Shown: piece by piece, positions 14,545-22,438 of the stretch
How positions within the stretch are numbered: the first letter of the stretch is position 1
How the letters are laid out: each line of letters opens with the position of its first letter
NCBI GenBank assembly: GCA_947627205.1
Contig: CANQVE010000018.1
Coordinates: 1-40,030, forward strand
DNA length: 40,030 nt
Direction of reading: 5' to 3'
Source: an uncultured Clostridia bacterium
GTDB taxonomy: Bacteria > Bacillota > Clostridia > Oscillospirales > Ruminococcaceae
Notes under the pieces: model-generated
Databases searched by the model: none
What the model saw: only the letters and a program-made list of their open reading frames with translations
Told to the model about the DNA's origin: nothing
Translations under genes and position numbers: made by a program

Positions 14545-15855
14545 ATGAAGATACCTAAGAGAATAGCAAGCACTGTCATTAACGCTCTAAAAGGCGGCGT
14601 TGTGCCGCGCGTGGGGCTTGGATATATAGCTGTCGGAAGAACAAACGAGATAAATGCTCTTCTGCATGATGTTTCTATTGCAGAGGACGGCGGAGCGTTC
14701 TTTCGTTTTGTCGTGGGAAAATACGGCTCTGGAAAGAGCTTTCTTATGCAGATAATGCGCGCAAACGTTATGGACAGGGGTTTTGCGGCGGCAGACGCAG
14801 ACCTTTCTCCCGAGCGCAGGCTTATGGGAACAAAAGGGCAGGGGCTTGCGACATACCGCGAGCTTATGCGCTCTCTTTCCGTAAAGGCAAAGCCCGACGG
14901 TGGCGCGCTTCCGCTTATACTTGAAAAATGGATAGACGGTATAAGAAGCGAGGTTATTTCCGAGGGCACTTCCCGCGAGAATACGTTTTTCGATGCGGCG
15001 GTAGAAAGAAAGATCTACGAAAAAATAAACTCGCTCGAAAATATGGTTCACGGGTTCGATTTTGCGGCAGTCATTACGGCATATTACCACGGGCTTTCGA
15101 GCGGCAGCGACACGCTTTCGGCAAGCGCCGTGAAATGGCTTCGCGGTGAGTTTGCAAACAAGACCGAGGCAAAAGAAGCCCTCGGCGTAAACGTTATAAT
15201 AACGGACGATAATTGGTATGATTATATAAAACTTATGACGGCGTTTCTAGTCAGCGCGGGTTATAAGGGGCTTGTCGTTATGATAGACGAGCTTGTAAAC
15301 ATAATGAAGATACCTCACTCTGTAACACGGCAGTATAACTATGAAAAAATTCTTATGATGTACAATGACGTTATGCAGGGCAAAGCCTCGCATTTAGGAA
15401 TAATTATGGGCGGTACTCCGCAGTGCGTTGAGGATACGCGCAGGGGATTATTCAGCTATGAAGCTCTGCGTTCCAGACTTGAACGCGGAAGATTTGCCAC
15501 AGACGAAACTTATGATTTATTAGCGCCTATAATAAGGCTCGAACCGCTTTCTTATGAAGAACTTACGGTGCTTACGGAAAAGCTGTCGGAAATTCACGCC
15601 GTGCTTTATGAATACGAGCCGAGAATAACGCTCGAGGACAGGATATTTTTCGTAAAGGCGGAGTTTGAGCGCGTCGGTGCGCAGACAAACATAACCCCGC
15701 GCGAGATGATAAGGGATTTTATAGAGCTTTTGAACATAGCTTACCAACATCCCGAAAAGTCTTTTCCTGAGCTTATGGGAGAGGAGAGCTTTAAATTCTC
15801 CGAGAGCAGCGGTGATAACGGCAATAATGACGGCTTTGAGGATTTTGAACTATGA
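14545..15855 (+). CDS. BrxD-like P-loop ATPase (DUF2791 family), orphan
   Basis: A 436-residue AAA-type ATPase that I recognise as the BrxC/BrxD (DUF2791) family. Walker A is GKYGSGKS (58-65); Walker B is GLVVMIDE (242-249) with Asp248 and Glu249. The segment LGIIMGGTPQCVEDTRRGLF (284-303) is typical, with Arg299/Arg300 likely finger or sensor residues. BrxD occurs in BREX phage-defence loci, and related proteins occur beside TerB-domain proteins and helicases in Firmicutes. None of those partners is in this window: the gene is followed by a lipoprotein (ATGA overlap), folD and pyk. Its role here is therefore open, either a remnant of a defence locus or a housekeeping form. The C terminus ends in an acidic, low-complexity tail (SSGDNGNNDGFEDFEL). 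Confidence 0.82.
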   Translation: MKIPKRIASTVINALKGGVVPRVGLGYIAVGRTNEINALLHDVSIAEDGGAFFRFVVGKYGSGKSFLMQIMRANVMDRGFAAADADLSPERRLMGTKGQGLATYRELMRSLSVKAKPDGGALPLILEKWIDGIRSEVISEGTSRENTFFDAAVERKIYEKINSLENMVHGFDFAAVITAYYHGLSSGSDTLSASAVKWLRGEFANKTEAKEALGVNVIITDDNWYDYIKLMTAFLVSAGYKGLVVMIDELVNIMKIPHSVTRQYNYEKILMMYNDVMQGKASHLGIIMGGTPQCVEDTRRGLFSYEALRSRLERGRFATDETYDLLAPIIRLEPLSYEELTVLTEKLSEIHAVLYEYEPRITLEDRIFFVKAEFERVGAQTNITPREMIRDFIELLNIAYQHPEKSFPELMGEESFKFSESSGDNGNNDGFEDFEL

Positions 15856-16586
15856 AGAAAATAAAACTTGCAGTAATTTGCATTATATCTGCACTGATGC
15901 TGTGCGGGTGTGAAGAATACAAAGAAAATTCGCGGACGGAAATTTCGGACAATGAACAGCTTTACGAAAATTTCGCAGACGAATTTCAATGCAGTGACGC
16001 TGACGGCGGGATTGTTATCGAAAAATATACGGGGAGCAGCGAAAATGCCGTCATCCCTAAGCAAATAGACGGGAAAGACGTTGTTGAAATAGGGAGCAGG
16101 GCGTTTGAAAACTGCGGTGAGATAAAGCGTATAGAGATACCCGAAACTGTCGTGAGGACAGGAAAAAGCGACTGCCTTAAATTTTACGAAGGCAGTGAAC
16201 AAAACGCCGAAAAGCTGATATTTGACGGCAGGAATGTACAGGACGCCGGCGCGTTTTATGACAGCAATAACGGGGAGTACGGCGTTCAGCTTGAACTTGA
16301 CGAAGAGGGAACAAAAATCTTTGCGGAAGCGACAGAGAGGCTTACAGGTCAGGTGATTTCAATATGGGCGGACGATGAACTTTTAATCGCGCCGACTGTC
16401 GCAAATCCTATAACAGACGGCATGGCGGTAATATCGGGCAGTCTGACAGTTGAAAGCGCGATGGAGCTTAAGGATAGAATCCTCGGAAATCCGTTTGTTT
16501 ACTGCAAAAACGCAAAATTCACCTACAAAGGCAAAACCTATGGATATGACGATATTGACGAACTTTATTCCGTGATAAACGGTTAA
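15852..16586 (+). CDS. Lipoprotein with LRR_5 segment and SecD P1-like domain
   Basis: A 244-residue exported lipoprotein: the signal peptide ends in LCGC, Cys20 likely lipidated. Residues about 65-102 (IPKQIDGKDVVEIGSRAFEN, then IKRIEIPETV) are one to two BspA-type leucine-rich repeats. Residues about 118-212 (LIFDGRNVQDA, VQLELDEEGTKIFAEATERL, IWADDELLIAPTVANPITDG, VISGSLTVESAMELKDRI) match the periplasmic P1 head of the SecD translocase subunit. There is no SecD membrane part, so this is not SecD itself. The ATG overlaps the stop of the ATPase gene (ATGA), which implies translational coupling. Function unknown; the SecD-like head suggests binding of unfolded or extended peptides outside the membrane, which is inference. 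Confidence 0.8.
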   Translation: MKKIKLAVICIISALMLCGCEEYKENSRTEISDNEQLYENFADEFQCSDADGGIVIEKYTGSSENAVIPKQIDGKDVVEIGSRAFENCGEIKRIEIPETVVRTGKSDCLKFYEGSEQNAEKLIFDGRNVQDAGAFYDSNNGEYGVQLELDEEGTKIFAEATERLTGQVISIWADDELLIAPTVANPITDGMAVISGSLTVESAMELKDRILGNPFVYCKNAKFTYKGKTYGYDDIDELYSVING

Positions 16587-16604
16587 ATTGAAAGGAGAAT
16601 AAAA

Positions 16605-17447
16605 ATGGCACAGATCATTGACGGAAAAGCCGTTTCGGCGGCGATCAAAGAACAGGTGCGCGACGAGATAGCGCGCGATAACATCAAGGCGGGGCTTGCG
16701 GTAGTTATTGTAGGAAACGATCCCGCAAGCAGGGTTTATGTCAACAACAAGAAAAAAGCCTGCGAGTTCTGCGGGATAAAGAGCTTTGAATACGCTCTGC
16801 CAGAAGAAACAACTATGGAACAGCTCTTAGAGCTTATAGATACGCTTAACGCAGATAAGAACGTAAACGGTATACTTGTTCAGCTGCCTCTTCCGAAACA
16901 GCTTGACGAAAAGGCGGTTATCGAGCGAATTTCGCCGAAAAAGGACGTTGACGCATTCCACGAAACGAATGTCGGAAAGATAATGATAGGAAACTATTCG
17001 TTTTTGCCCTGCACGCCAGCGGGCTGTATGGAGCTTATCCACAGCACGGGAGTTTCCGTTGCGGGAAAAGAGTGCGTTGTCATAGGACGCTCGAACATTG
17101 TCGGAAAGCCCATGGCTATGCTTTTGCTCCACGAAAACGGAACTGTCACCGTCTGCCACAGCAAGACGAAAAACCTCGCCGAGGTTTGCAGACGCGCGGA
17201 CATTCTCGTTGCCGCGGTAGGAAAGCCGAATTTTGTTACCGCCGATATGGTCAAAGAGGGCGCGGTGGTTATTGACGTAGGAATTAACCGTCTTGAAAAC
17301 GGAAAGCTCTGCGGAGATGTAAAGTTTGACGAAGTAAGCGAAAAGGCGTCGTTTATAACTCCCGTTCCCGGAGGCGTTGGACCTATGACTATAGCCACGC
17401 TTATGAAAAATACGCTCACGGCGGCTAAAATTCAGAACAATGAATAA
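16605..17447 (+). CDS. folD: Methylenetetrahydrofolate dehydrogenase / methenyltetrahydrofolate cyclohydrolase
   Basis: A bifunctional cytosolic enzyme of one-carbon metabolism, converting 5,10-methylene-THF to 10-formyl-THF via the methenyl form with NADP. The 280-residue length is standard. Signatures: YVNNKKKACEFCGIKS with the catalytic Lys and Tyr, then ILVQLPLPKQLDE, then PCTPAGCMELI, and the nucleotide-binding VIGRSNIVGKPMAMLL. The C-terminal signature PGGVGPMTIATLM is intact. AAAGGAG precedes the ATG by 7 bases. It lies between the LRR/SecD lipoprotein and a small membrane protein whose ATG overlaps its end. Confidence 0.97.
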   Translation: MAQIIDGKAVSAAIKEQVRDEIARDNIKAGLAVVIVGNDPASRVYVNNKKKACEFCGIKSFEYALPEETTMEQLLELIDTLNADKNVNGILVQLPLPKQLDEKAVIERISPKKDVDAFHETNVGKIMIGNYSFLPCTPAGCMELIHSTGVSVAGKECVVIGRSNIVGKPMAMLLLHENGTVTVCHSKTKNLAEVCRRADILVAAVGKPNFVTADMVKEGAVVIDVGINRLENGKLCGDVKFDEVSEKASFITPVPGGVGPMTIATLMKNTLTAAKIQNNE

Positions 17448-17616
17448 TAATAATTCAAAGGCATTTCTCCGCAGCGCTGTAATACTTTCTATTGCTCTTT
17501 TCGTTATCATATTCTTTATGAAAGAATGGGGAGCGGTACAGGTAATTATAGTTGTCCTTGTCGCGCTTCTTGCGGCGGGGCAGTGGGCGCTGTATTTTTA
17601 TCTTAGGAAGAAATGA
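17440..17616 (+). CDS. Small membrane protein, 58 residues
   Basis: ATG at 17440 overlaps the 3' end of folD (stop at 17447). The product begins MNNNNSKAFLRSAVILSIAL and ends in YFYLRKK. It has two hydrophobic stretches (about 13-27 and 33-53) with positively charged ends, predicting a two-segment membrane protein. No separate ribosome binding site is evident, so translation is probably coupled to folD. pyk starts 36 bases later. I recognise no family. Hydrophobicity, overlap and operon position support it as real. Confidence 0.65.
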   Translation: MNNNNSKAFLRSAVILSIALFVIIFFMKEWGAVQVIIVVLVALLAAGQWALYFYLRKK

Positions 17617-17652
17617 ATTAAAAGTAAATTGAACTAATTAAAAGGAGATAAC

Positions 17653-19065
17653 ATGAGAAAGACAAAAATAATTTGCACGATAGGTCCTGCGAGCGAGAGC
17701 GAAGAAGTATTGAGAGAAATGTGCAATGCGGGAATGAACGTTGCGCGCCTCAACTTTTCCCACGGCACTCACGAACAGCACCAGATAAAAATTGACACCA
17801 TAAAAAAGGTCAGAGAAGAGCTGTCCTTGCCTATCGCGATAATGCTCGACACGAAAGGTCCCGAATACCGCATAAAGACTTTTGAAAACCACAAAGTCAC
17901 CCTTAAAGACGGCGACACCTTTACATTCACTTCCGACGAATGCGAGGGAAACAGCGAGCGCGTTTCCGTGAGCTATAAAGACCTTGCGAAAGAAGTGAGC
18001 ATAGGCGACACCATACTTGTAAACAACGGGCTTCTGGTGTTCAGGGTAAAGGAAATACAAGAAAACAGCGTTGTGTGCGATGTTGTCGTAGGCGGAGAGA
18101 TGTCCGACAGAAAGAGCATGAATTTCCCGAACCATGTTTTAAAGGGCGATTATCTAAGCGAACAGGACAAAGCCGACGTTCTTTTCGGGATAAAAAACGG
18201 CGTGGATTTTATAGCGGCGTCTTTTGTTTCGACAAGAAATGATGTCGCCGAGTTGCGTTCTTTCCTAAATGAAAACGGCGGCGAGGATATTGACATAATC
18301 GCAAAGATAGAAAACCGCTCGGGCGTTGACAATATCGGCGAGATATGCGAAATTGCGGACGGCATTATGGTCGCAAGAGGAGACTTGGGCGTCGAGATAC
18401 CGTTTGTAGAAGTGCCGTCAATACAGAAGTATCTGATTAAAAAGTGCAGGCTTCTGGGAAAGCGCGTTATAACCGCAACGGAAATGCTCGAAAGCATGAT
18501 AGAAAAACCCCGTCCCACGAGAGCGGAAATATCCGACGTTGCAAACGCCGTTTATGACGGAAGCTCGGCGGTAATGCTGTCGGGAGAAACCGCGGCGGGA
18601 AAATATCCCGTTGCGGCGGTTAAGAATATGGCGGAGATAGCGGAGTGTACCGAAAACAATATCGACTATAAAAAGAGATTTGTTACTACGGACTATGACA
18701 TAAAGAGCAACACGGACGCTGTTTCTCATGCGACCTGCGCAATGGCGATAGACACAAAGGCGAAAGGAATAGTAATAAGCTCGCTTTCGGGAAGAACGGT
18801 CAGAATGGTAAGCCGTTTCAGACCGCCCGTTGACATAATCGGAATGACGACCTCGGAAAAGGCATGGAGAAAGCTGAACTTAAGCTGGGGAGTAACGCCC
18901 GTTCTCAGCGAGGAGTTCAATTCCGTTGACGTTATGTTCTATCACGCTATGCAGCACGCGAAGAAATATTTCGGACTTAAAAGCGGGGATAATGTTGTCC
19001 TCACCGGCGGACAGACAAGCGGAAAATCGGGTAATACAAATACTATAAGGCTGGAATCCGTTTAG
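17653..19065 (+). CDS. pyk: Pyruvate kinase
   Basis: Last step of glycolysis: phosphoenolpyruvate plus ADP gives pyruvate plus ATP. The 470-residue protein is the short form, without the extra PEP-utiliser domain found in many Bacillus enzymes. Motifs: KIICTIGPASESEEVLREM and NVARLNFSHGTHEQH at the N terminus, MLDTKGPEYR (the usual form is TKGPEIR), the active-site IIAKIENRSGVDN, and IMVARGDLGVEIPF. MLESMIEKPRPTRAEISDVA and GSSAVMLSGETAAGKYP follow. AAAGGAG precedes the ATG. It is the last gene of the rightward operon; a heptamer array begins immediately after the stop and a terminator follows. Confidence 0.97.
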   Translation: MRKTKIICTIGPASESEEVLREMCNAGMNVARLNFSHGTHEQHQIKIDTIKKVREELSLPIAIMLDTKGPEYRIKTFENHKVTLKDGDTFTFTSDECEGNSERVSVSYKDLAKEVSIGDTILVNNGLLVFRVKEIQENSVVCDVVVGGEMSDRKSMNFPNHVLKGDYLSEQDKADVLFGIKNGVDFIAASFVSTRNDVAELRSFLNENGGEDIDIIAKIENRSGVDNIGEICEIADGIMVARGDLGVEIPFVEVPSIQKYLIKKCRLLGKRVITATEMLESMIEKPRPTRAEISDVANAVYDGSSAVMLSGETAAGKYPVAAVKNMAEIAECTENNIDYKKRFVTTDYDIKSNTDAVSHATCAMAIDTKAKGIVISSLSGRTVRMVSRFRPPVDIIGMTTSEKAWRKLNLSWGVTPVLSEEFNSVDVMFYHAMQHAKKYFGLKSGDNVVLTGGQTSGKSGNTNTIRLESV

Positions 19066-19097
19066 AAGTAAGAGGTAAGAAATAAGAGGTAAGAATA
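19066..19097. repeat. Heptamer repeat array directly after pyk
   Basis: AAGTAAG-AGGTAAG-AAATAAG-AGGTAAG begins at the base after the pyk stop codon and ends just ahead of the terminator hairpin. Same 7-base family as the arrays at 14499 and 39949. Confidence 0.85.
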
Positions 19098-19106
19098 AAA
19101 AACTAA

Positions 19107-19155
19107 AAAAGCGTTTCCATTATTGGCAAGTAGTCAGTAATAGAAACGCTTTTAA
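19107..19155. terminator. Bidirectional terminator between pyk and the nucleoside phosphorylase gene
   Basis: AAAAGCGTTTC (19107-19117) pairs with GAAACGCTTTT (19143-19153) around a 25-base loop. T or A runs flank both sides, so it can serve both converging genes. Confidence 0.8.
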
Positions 19156-19171
19156 CATTTAAGGCTAATTT

Positions 19172-19984
19172 TTAGAGATGAGATTTATTATCTTCCGCAA
19201 TAAGTATCTTTATCGCGTCAATAGCGCACTGTATCGCCCTTTCGCTCGAATAGCATATTGTATCGGGAAGACCTTGCTTAGAGCGTTCCGCATTCCACAG
19301 CGCCGTTAAAACGCCTCCGCAGCGTATCTTCTTTTCTGATGTCGAGCGCACAATTCCCGCCGAATAAATCGCCGCGCACTCCATTTCGCTCGTAAGGCAC
19401 CCGCATTTTACATAGCTGTCCCAACGGCTTTTTATATTGTCGCATACCGCCGAGCGTTCGGGGTTTGTTTCGCCGTAAAAGCTGTCCTTGCTGTGGACAA
19501 CGCCAACGTGAAAGCGCGTTCCGTTTTCCGTTCCCGAAAGCTTTTCGGCAGCCTTTACAAGCGCAGACGTGACCGAAAAATCCGCAACCGCGGGATAGCC
19601 CTGCGGAAGATATTCATAAGAAGTTCCCTCCGCGCGTATCGCCGCTTCGGCAATTATAAGATCCCCTCCGAAAACGGAAAGTTCTATTCCTCCGCTCGTG
19701 CCTACTCTTATGAGCGTGTCAGCGCCGCTGTCCACAAGCTCTTCGACTGCAATTGCCGCGGACGGACCGCCTATTCCCGTAGAGCAGACGCTCACTTTTT
19801 CTCCCGAAAGATAGCCCGTGTAAATGTTGTACTCGCGGTTCTGGGCGACCTGCACCGCATTTTCGAGCTTTTCGGCAATAAGCGGCACTCTCCCCGGATC
19901 TCCCGGAAGAATGACATACCGCCCCACGTCGCCGTTTCTTATTTTAAGGTGAAATCTTACTTCGTCATTCATTATTGTTGCCAT
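19172..19984 (-). CDS. udp: Nucleoside phosphorylase, uridine phosphorylase type
   Basis: A PNP/UDP superfamily enzyme of 270 residues, likely cleaving uridine with phosphate to uracil and ribose-1-phosphate for salvage. Motifs: YVILPGDPGRVPLIAEKL (phosphate loop), VCSTGIGGPSAAIAVEELVD, TLIRVGTSGGI, SKDSFYGE, and TSEMECAAIYSAG carrying the ribose-binding Met-Glu pair. I start at ATG 19984, 8 bases from AAGGAG. A GTG three codons upstream overlaps the preceding gene and is less likely. It follows the small membrane protein gene with a 5-base gap, in the ttcA-like operon. Purine specificity cannot be excluded, but the motifs favour uridine. Confidence 0.88.
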   Translation of the reverse strand: MATIMNDEVRFHLKIRNGDVGRYVILPGDPGRVPLIAEKLENAVQVAQNREYNIYTGYLSGEKVSVCSTGIGGPSAAIAVEELVDSGADTLIRVGTSGGIELSVFGGDLIIAEAAIRAEGTSYEYLPQGYPAVADFSVTSALVKAAEKLSGTENGTRFHVGVVHSKDSFYGETNPERSAVCDNIKSRWDSYVKCGCLTSEMECAAIYSAGIVRSTSEKKIRCGGVLTALWNAERSKQGLPDTICYSSERAIQCAIDAIKILIAEDNKSHL

Positions 19985-19989
19985 AAGTA

Positions 19990-20550
19990 TCACTCCTTTT
20001 TGTCATTTTCATTATTATCATCATTTCCCAGAATGCTCGGCGCTTTTTCGCTGAGCTTTCTTTCTCTTTTATCGAGCCACTTCGGAACGTTAATCACAAG
20101 CATAACAGCAAGCGTCATAAGCGTTATGAAAATGCACGGCATAAATAAAATCGCAGGTCCGTTCGTGGTAGGATCGTCCGCATATAACTGCTGATAGTTC
20201 GCATAAGTGATAAAAGAACCGACAGAAGCAACCGTGTGAATTATCAAAGCTATTTTTGAGTTTCCGAGCATAAGCGCAAAAAATCCTATAATGTAAAGCC
20301 CCGATGAAATAAGCCAGAAAACGCCTGCTCTTACCGCTTCGGGGAGAGGATCCTCCGAGCCTGCAAACACGCTTATCGGCGCGAATATTCCGAGAAAAAG
20401 CCCGAAGATAGTAACTAGTATCATCTCGAACATTTTTATTGTCGTAACAACGGCGAGCGCTTTTCCCGTGACGTGTTCCGCGGAGAAAAATCCTCCGCTC
20501 TCTCTCGGTGTGTATTCAACTTTCTTTTTTAATTTAACTTGTTTTCTCAT
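19990..20550 (-). CDS. Four-segment membrane protein, unknown
   Basis: A 186-residue protein with a basic N terminus (MRKQVKLKKKVEYTPRESGG), four hydrophobic segments (about 42-64, 74-96, 99-118 and 131-154) and a charged C-terminal tail ending in NENDKKE. No motif tells me its function. Its start overlaps the stop of the TtcA-like gene (4 bases), and the phosphorylase follows, so the three genes form one operon. Confidence 0.8.
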   Translation of the reverse strand: MRKQVKLKKKVEYTPRESGGFFSAEHVTGKALAVVTTIKMFEMILVTIFGLFLGIFAPISVFAGSEDPLPEAVRAGVFWLISSGLYIIGFFALMLGNSKIALIIHTVASVGSFITYANYQQLYADDPTTNGPAILFMPCIFITLMTLAVMLVINVPKWLDKRERKLSEKAPSILGNDDNNENDKKE

Positions 20551-21293
20551 GACTGTTCCTCGTCCGAATTGTTGTTTTTATAGCCCCAGCGGTCAATTCC
20601 CGCTCTCCTCATTGCCCCGAAAATGCGTTCTTTAATTCCTCGGTCGTTATGTTCAAGCTCCCGCAGAAACTCTTTTGTCCATTGACGTTTTGTGGTTTTG
20701 TCGGCGGGACATTTGCTCTTGACGATTTCGAGCGCGTTTCGCTTTGCACATGACATAACGGCGCTTTCTGGCGCAAAGACGAGCGGTCTTATTACCGTAA
20801 CGCCCATTCTTGAAAGATATGAAATCGGCGCAAAACAGCCTATCCTGCCCTCGTTGAATAGGTTCATGATAAATGTTTCAATAGCGTCGTCGTTGTTGTG
20901 GGCGAGTGCAAGTTTGTTGCACCCCATTTCCTTTACCGCGTCGCATAGCGCCCCTCTGCGCATTTTCGCACATAATGAACAGGGGTTTGTTTCCTTTCTG
21001 ATGTCGAAAACTATCTCCCCTATATCGGTCTTTACTATTTTATACGGCACGGAAAGTTCACTGCAAAGTTTTTCAACTGCCGAATAATCGCACTCAACTC
21101 CGCCGAATTTCGGATCGATAGTGACGGCATATACCTCGTACTTTTTTTCATAAAAACGGCGCATTTTCGCAAGCGCGCACAAAAGCACAAGGCTGTCCTT
21201 GCCGCCAGAAACGCCTACCGCTATTTTATCTCCGTCCTCAATAAGGTCAAATTCCTGACAAGCCCTGCGGACGTATCCCAACATTTTCTGCAT
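20547..21293 (-). CDS. TtcA-family tRNA sulfurtransferase / PP-loop ATPase
   Basis: A 248-residue PP-loop ATPase. VGVSGGKDSLVLLCAL (about 28-43) is the adenylation P-loop; NPCSLCAKMRRG near 105 gives a CxxC pair; KLALAHNNDDAIETFIMNLF is the second family signature. TtcA enzymes use an iron-sulfur cluster to thiolate cytidine 32 in some tRNAs; Firmicutes also have related proteins of unproven role, so the target is inferred. A second Cys pair typical of TtcA (CxxC late in the protein) is not clearly present; a single Cys lies in KSKCPADK. It heads a leftward operon with the membrane protein and the phosphorylase. Confidence 0.82.
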   Translation of the reverse strand: MQKMLGYVRRACQEFDLIEDGDKIAVGVSGGKDSLVLLCALAKMRRFYEKKYEVYAVTIDPKFGGVECDYSAVEKLCSELSVPYKIVKTDIGEIVFDIRKETNPCSLCAKMRRGALCDAVKEMGCNKLALAHNNDDAIETFIMNLFNEGRIGCFAPISYLSRMGVTVIRPLVFAPESAVMSCAKRNALEIVKSKCPADKTTKRQWTKEFLRELEHNDRGIKERIFGAMRRAGIDRWGYKNNNSDEEQS

Positions 21294-21316
21294 TTTTTAT
21301 CACTAATTCGCTTTCC

Positions 21317-21343
21317 AAAGAGTTTTATGTAAATCGGCATTTA
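21317..21343. repeat. Cassette boundary repeat A, copy 1
   Basis: AGAGTTTTATGTAAATCGGC... matches 21827-21853 at 25 of 27 positions. It covers the stop codon of the acetyltransferase gene, just as copy 2 covers the stop codon of the neighbouring gene. Confidence 0.8.
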
Positions 21344-21775
21344 CAGCCATTGTATAAAAGCTGTCTTATCATTTTTGTTATATCCCGCTTGTTCATAAAA
21401 ATCAAGGGTATCTTTACTTTTTGAGCCGGTCAGCAACATCATCTTGTAGCAATTTTCGCGCAGGGCAATTTCTTTTGCAAAATTCAGACAAGCCGTCGCA
21501 TAACCTTTTTTCCTGTAATTTTTGTTGGTAATAACGTTTTCGATAAGAGCGTATGGACGCTGTTCATGCGTCAAATTCGGAATAATAACGCATACGCAAG
21601 AAGATACTAAAATACCGTTTTCATCTGCAACGATTAAATGATGATTTTTGTCATTGAGGATATTGTTCCATATTGAAATAACTCTATCGTCTTTATCGGG
21701 AAACGGATTATCGTGCAGCTGCATATAAAGCGACAAAAGACCGTCAAAATCATTTTCTTCAATTTCTCTTATCAT
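21341..21775 (-). CDS. GNAT family N-acetyltransferase
   Basis: A 144-residue acetyltransferase of normal GNAT length. The acetyl-CoA loop is YRKKGYATACLNFAKEIA, after a beta strand ending LIENVITNKN. The late segment MLLTGSKSKDTLDFYEQAGY is the usual motif B. It transfers acetyl from acetyl-CoA to an amine; the substrate cannot be told. An AGAGG site lies a few bases ahead of the ATG. The gene sits in a unit bounded by repeat A (downstream) and repeat B (upstream), shared with the unrelated next gene, and looks like an accessory insertion between the TtcA-like gene and yebC. Confidence 0.88.
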   Translation of the reverse strand: MIREIEENDFDGLLSLYMQLHDNPFPDKDDRVISIWNNILNDKNHHLIVADENGILVSSCVCVIIPNLTHEQRPYALIENVITNKNYRKKGYATACLNFAKEIALRENCYKMMLLTGSKSKDTLDFYEQAGYNKNDKTAFIQWL

Positions 21776-21790
21776 AACATTATACCTCTG

Positions 21791-21853
21791 TTAAATCCCG
21801 ATTTATCTTACCTGCAACGCCCTCAAAAAGAGTTTTATGTAAATCAGAATTTA
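21791..21853. repeat. Cassette junction: repeat B copy 1 + repeat A copy 2
   Basis: Repeat B (21791-21820, containing CCGATTTATCTTACCTGCAA) is followed after 6 bases by repeat A (21827-21853). TAAATCCCGATTTA and TAAATCAGAATTTA face each other as an imperfect inverted repeat, so the junction could fold as a hairpin on single-stranded DNA or RNA. B also occurs at 22252-22281 (24 of 29 identical) and A at 21317-21343. Confidence 0.75.
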
Positions 21854-22228
21854 GGCAGATGTTCCCCATTGATAGAAAATGTATTCTGACTTTGTTTCAA
21901 TCCCTATAGTAATATCATTCCATTCCGGAGCAATAATATGAACCGCACTAATAACAGGTTCATAGGCAATGCTTATACGTTGATCCATTTCTTCTAATCT
22001 TGATTTCATCCATTCCCTTCCTTCTTCATCAATGGGTGAATATATACGGTTTTTGTACATCTCATTCCATGCATCACAAAACTCTGGATTTGATTCCAGA
22101 TAGTTCAATGCGTGGGTTACAAAATCATCCATTGATGAATAGTCCTTTTTGGGAGCTAACACAATCAGGATACTTTGCTCACCTGATGGACGATTAAAAC
22201 AAAGATGTCCGAAATGGATCGCAACCAT
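21851..22228 (-). CDS. Hypothetical protein, 125 residues
   Basis: Starts at ATG 22228, 7 bases from a strong GAGGAGG. The soluble product begins MVAIHFGHLCFNRPSGEQSI and ends EYIFYQWGTSA, with many acidic and aromatic residues and no membrane segment or signal peptide. I recognise no family; the composition would suit an immunity or small accessory protein, but nothing proves that. Its stop codon is supplied by repeat A copy 2, and repeat B copy 2 lies upstream. Confidence 0.78.
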   Translation of the reverse strand: MVAIHFGHLCFNRPSGEQSILIVLAPKKDYSSMDDFVTHALNYLESNPEFCDAWNEMYKNRIYSPIDEEGREWMKSRLEEMDQRISIAYEPVISAVHIIAPEWNDITIGIETKSEYIFYQWGTSA

Positions 22229-22251
22229 ACCATTTCCTCCTCTATTATATT

Positions 22252-22281
22252 GCAAATTCCGATTTATTTTACTTGCAACAC
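22252..22281. repeat. Cassette boundary repeat B, copy 2
   Basis: CCGATTTATTTTACTTGCAA matches the copy at 21791-21820 with only transitions. It marks the right end of the second unit, before the yebC promoter. Confidence 0.75.
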
Positions 22282-22341
22282 GATTATTATTAACTCTATA
22301 ATATCACAACCCGACGTTTTTGTCAAGCAGAAGAAAAATTA

Positions 22342-22370
22342 TTGACAAGTCGGGAAAAATGTTGTATAAT
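22342..22370 (+). promoter_or_regulatory. yebC promoter
   Basis: TTGACA (22342-22347), 17-base spacer, TATAAT (22365-22370), a full consensus. Confidence 0.9.
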
Positions 22371-22438
22371 ATATTTTAGGTGTTTGTATTTACAACCTTA
22401 TAAATTTACATATCAAGAAAATCAAAAAGGAGAATATT

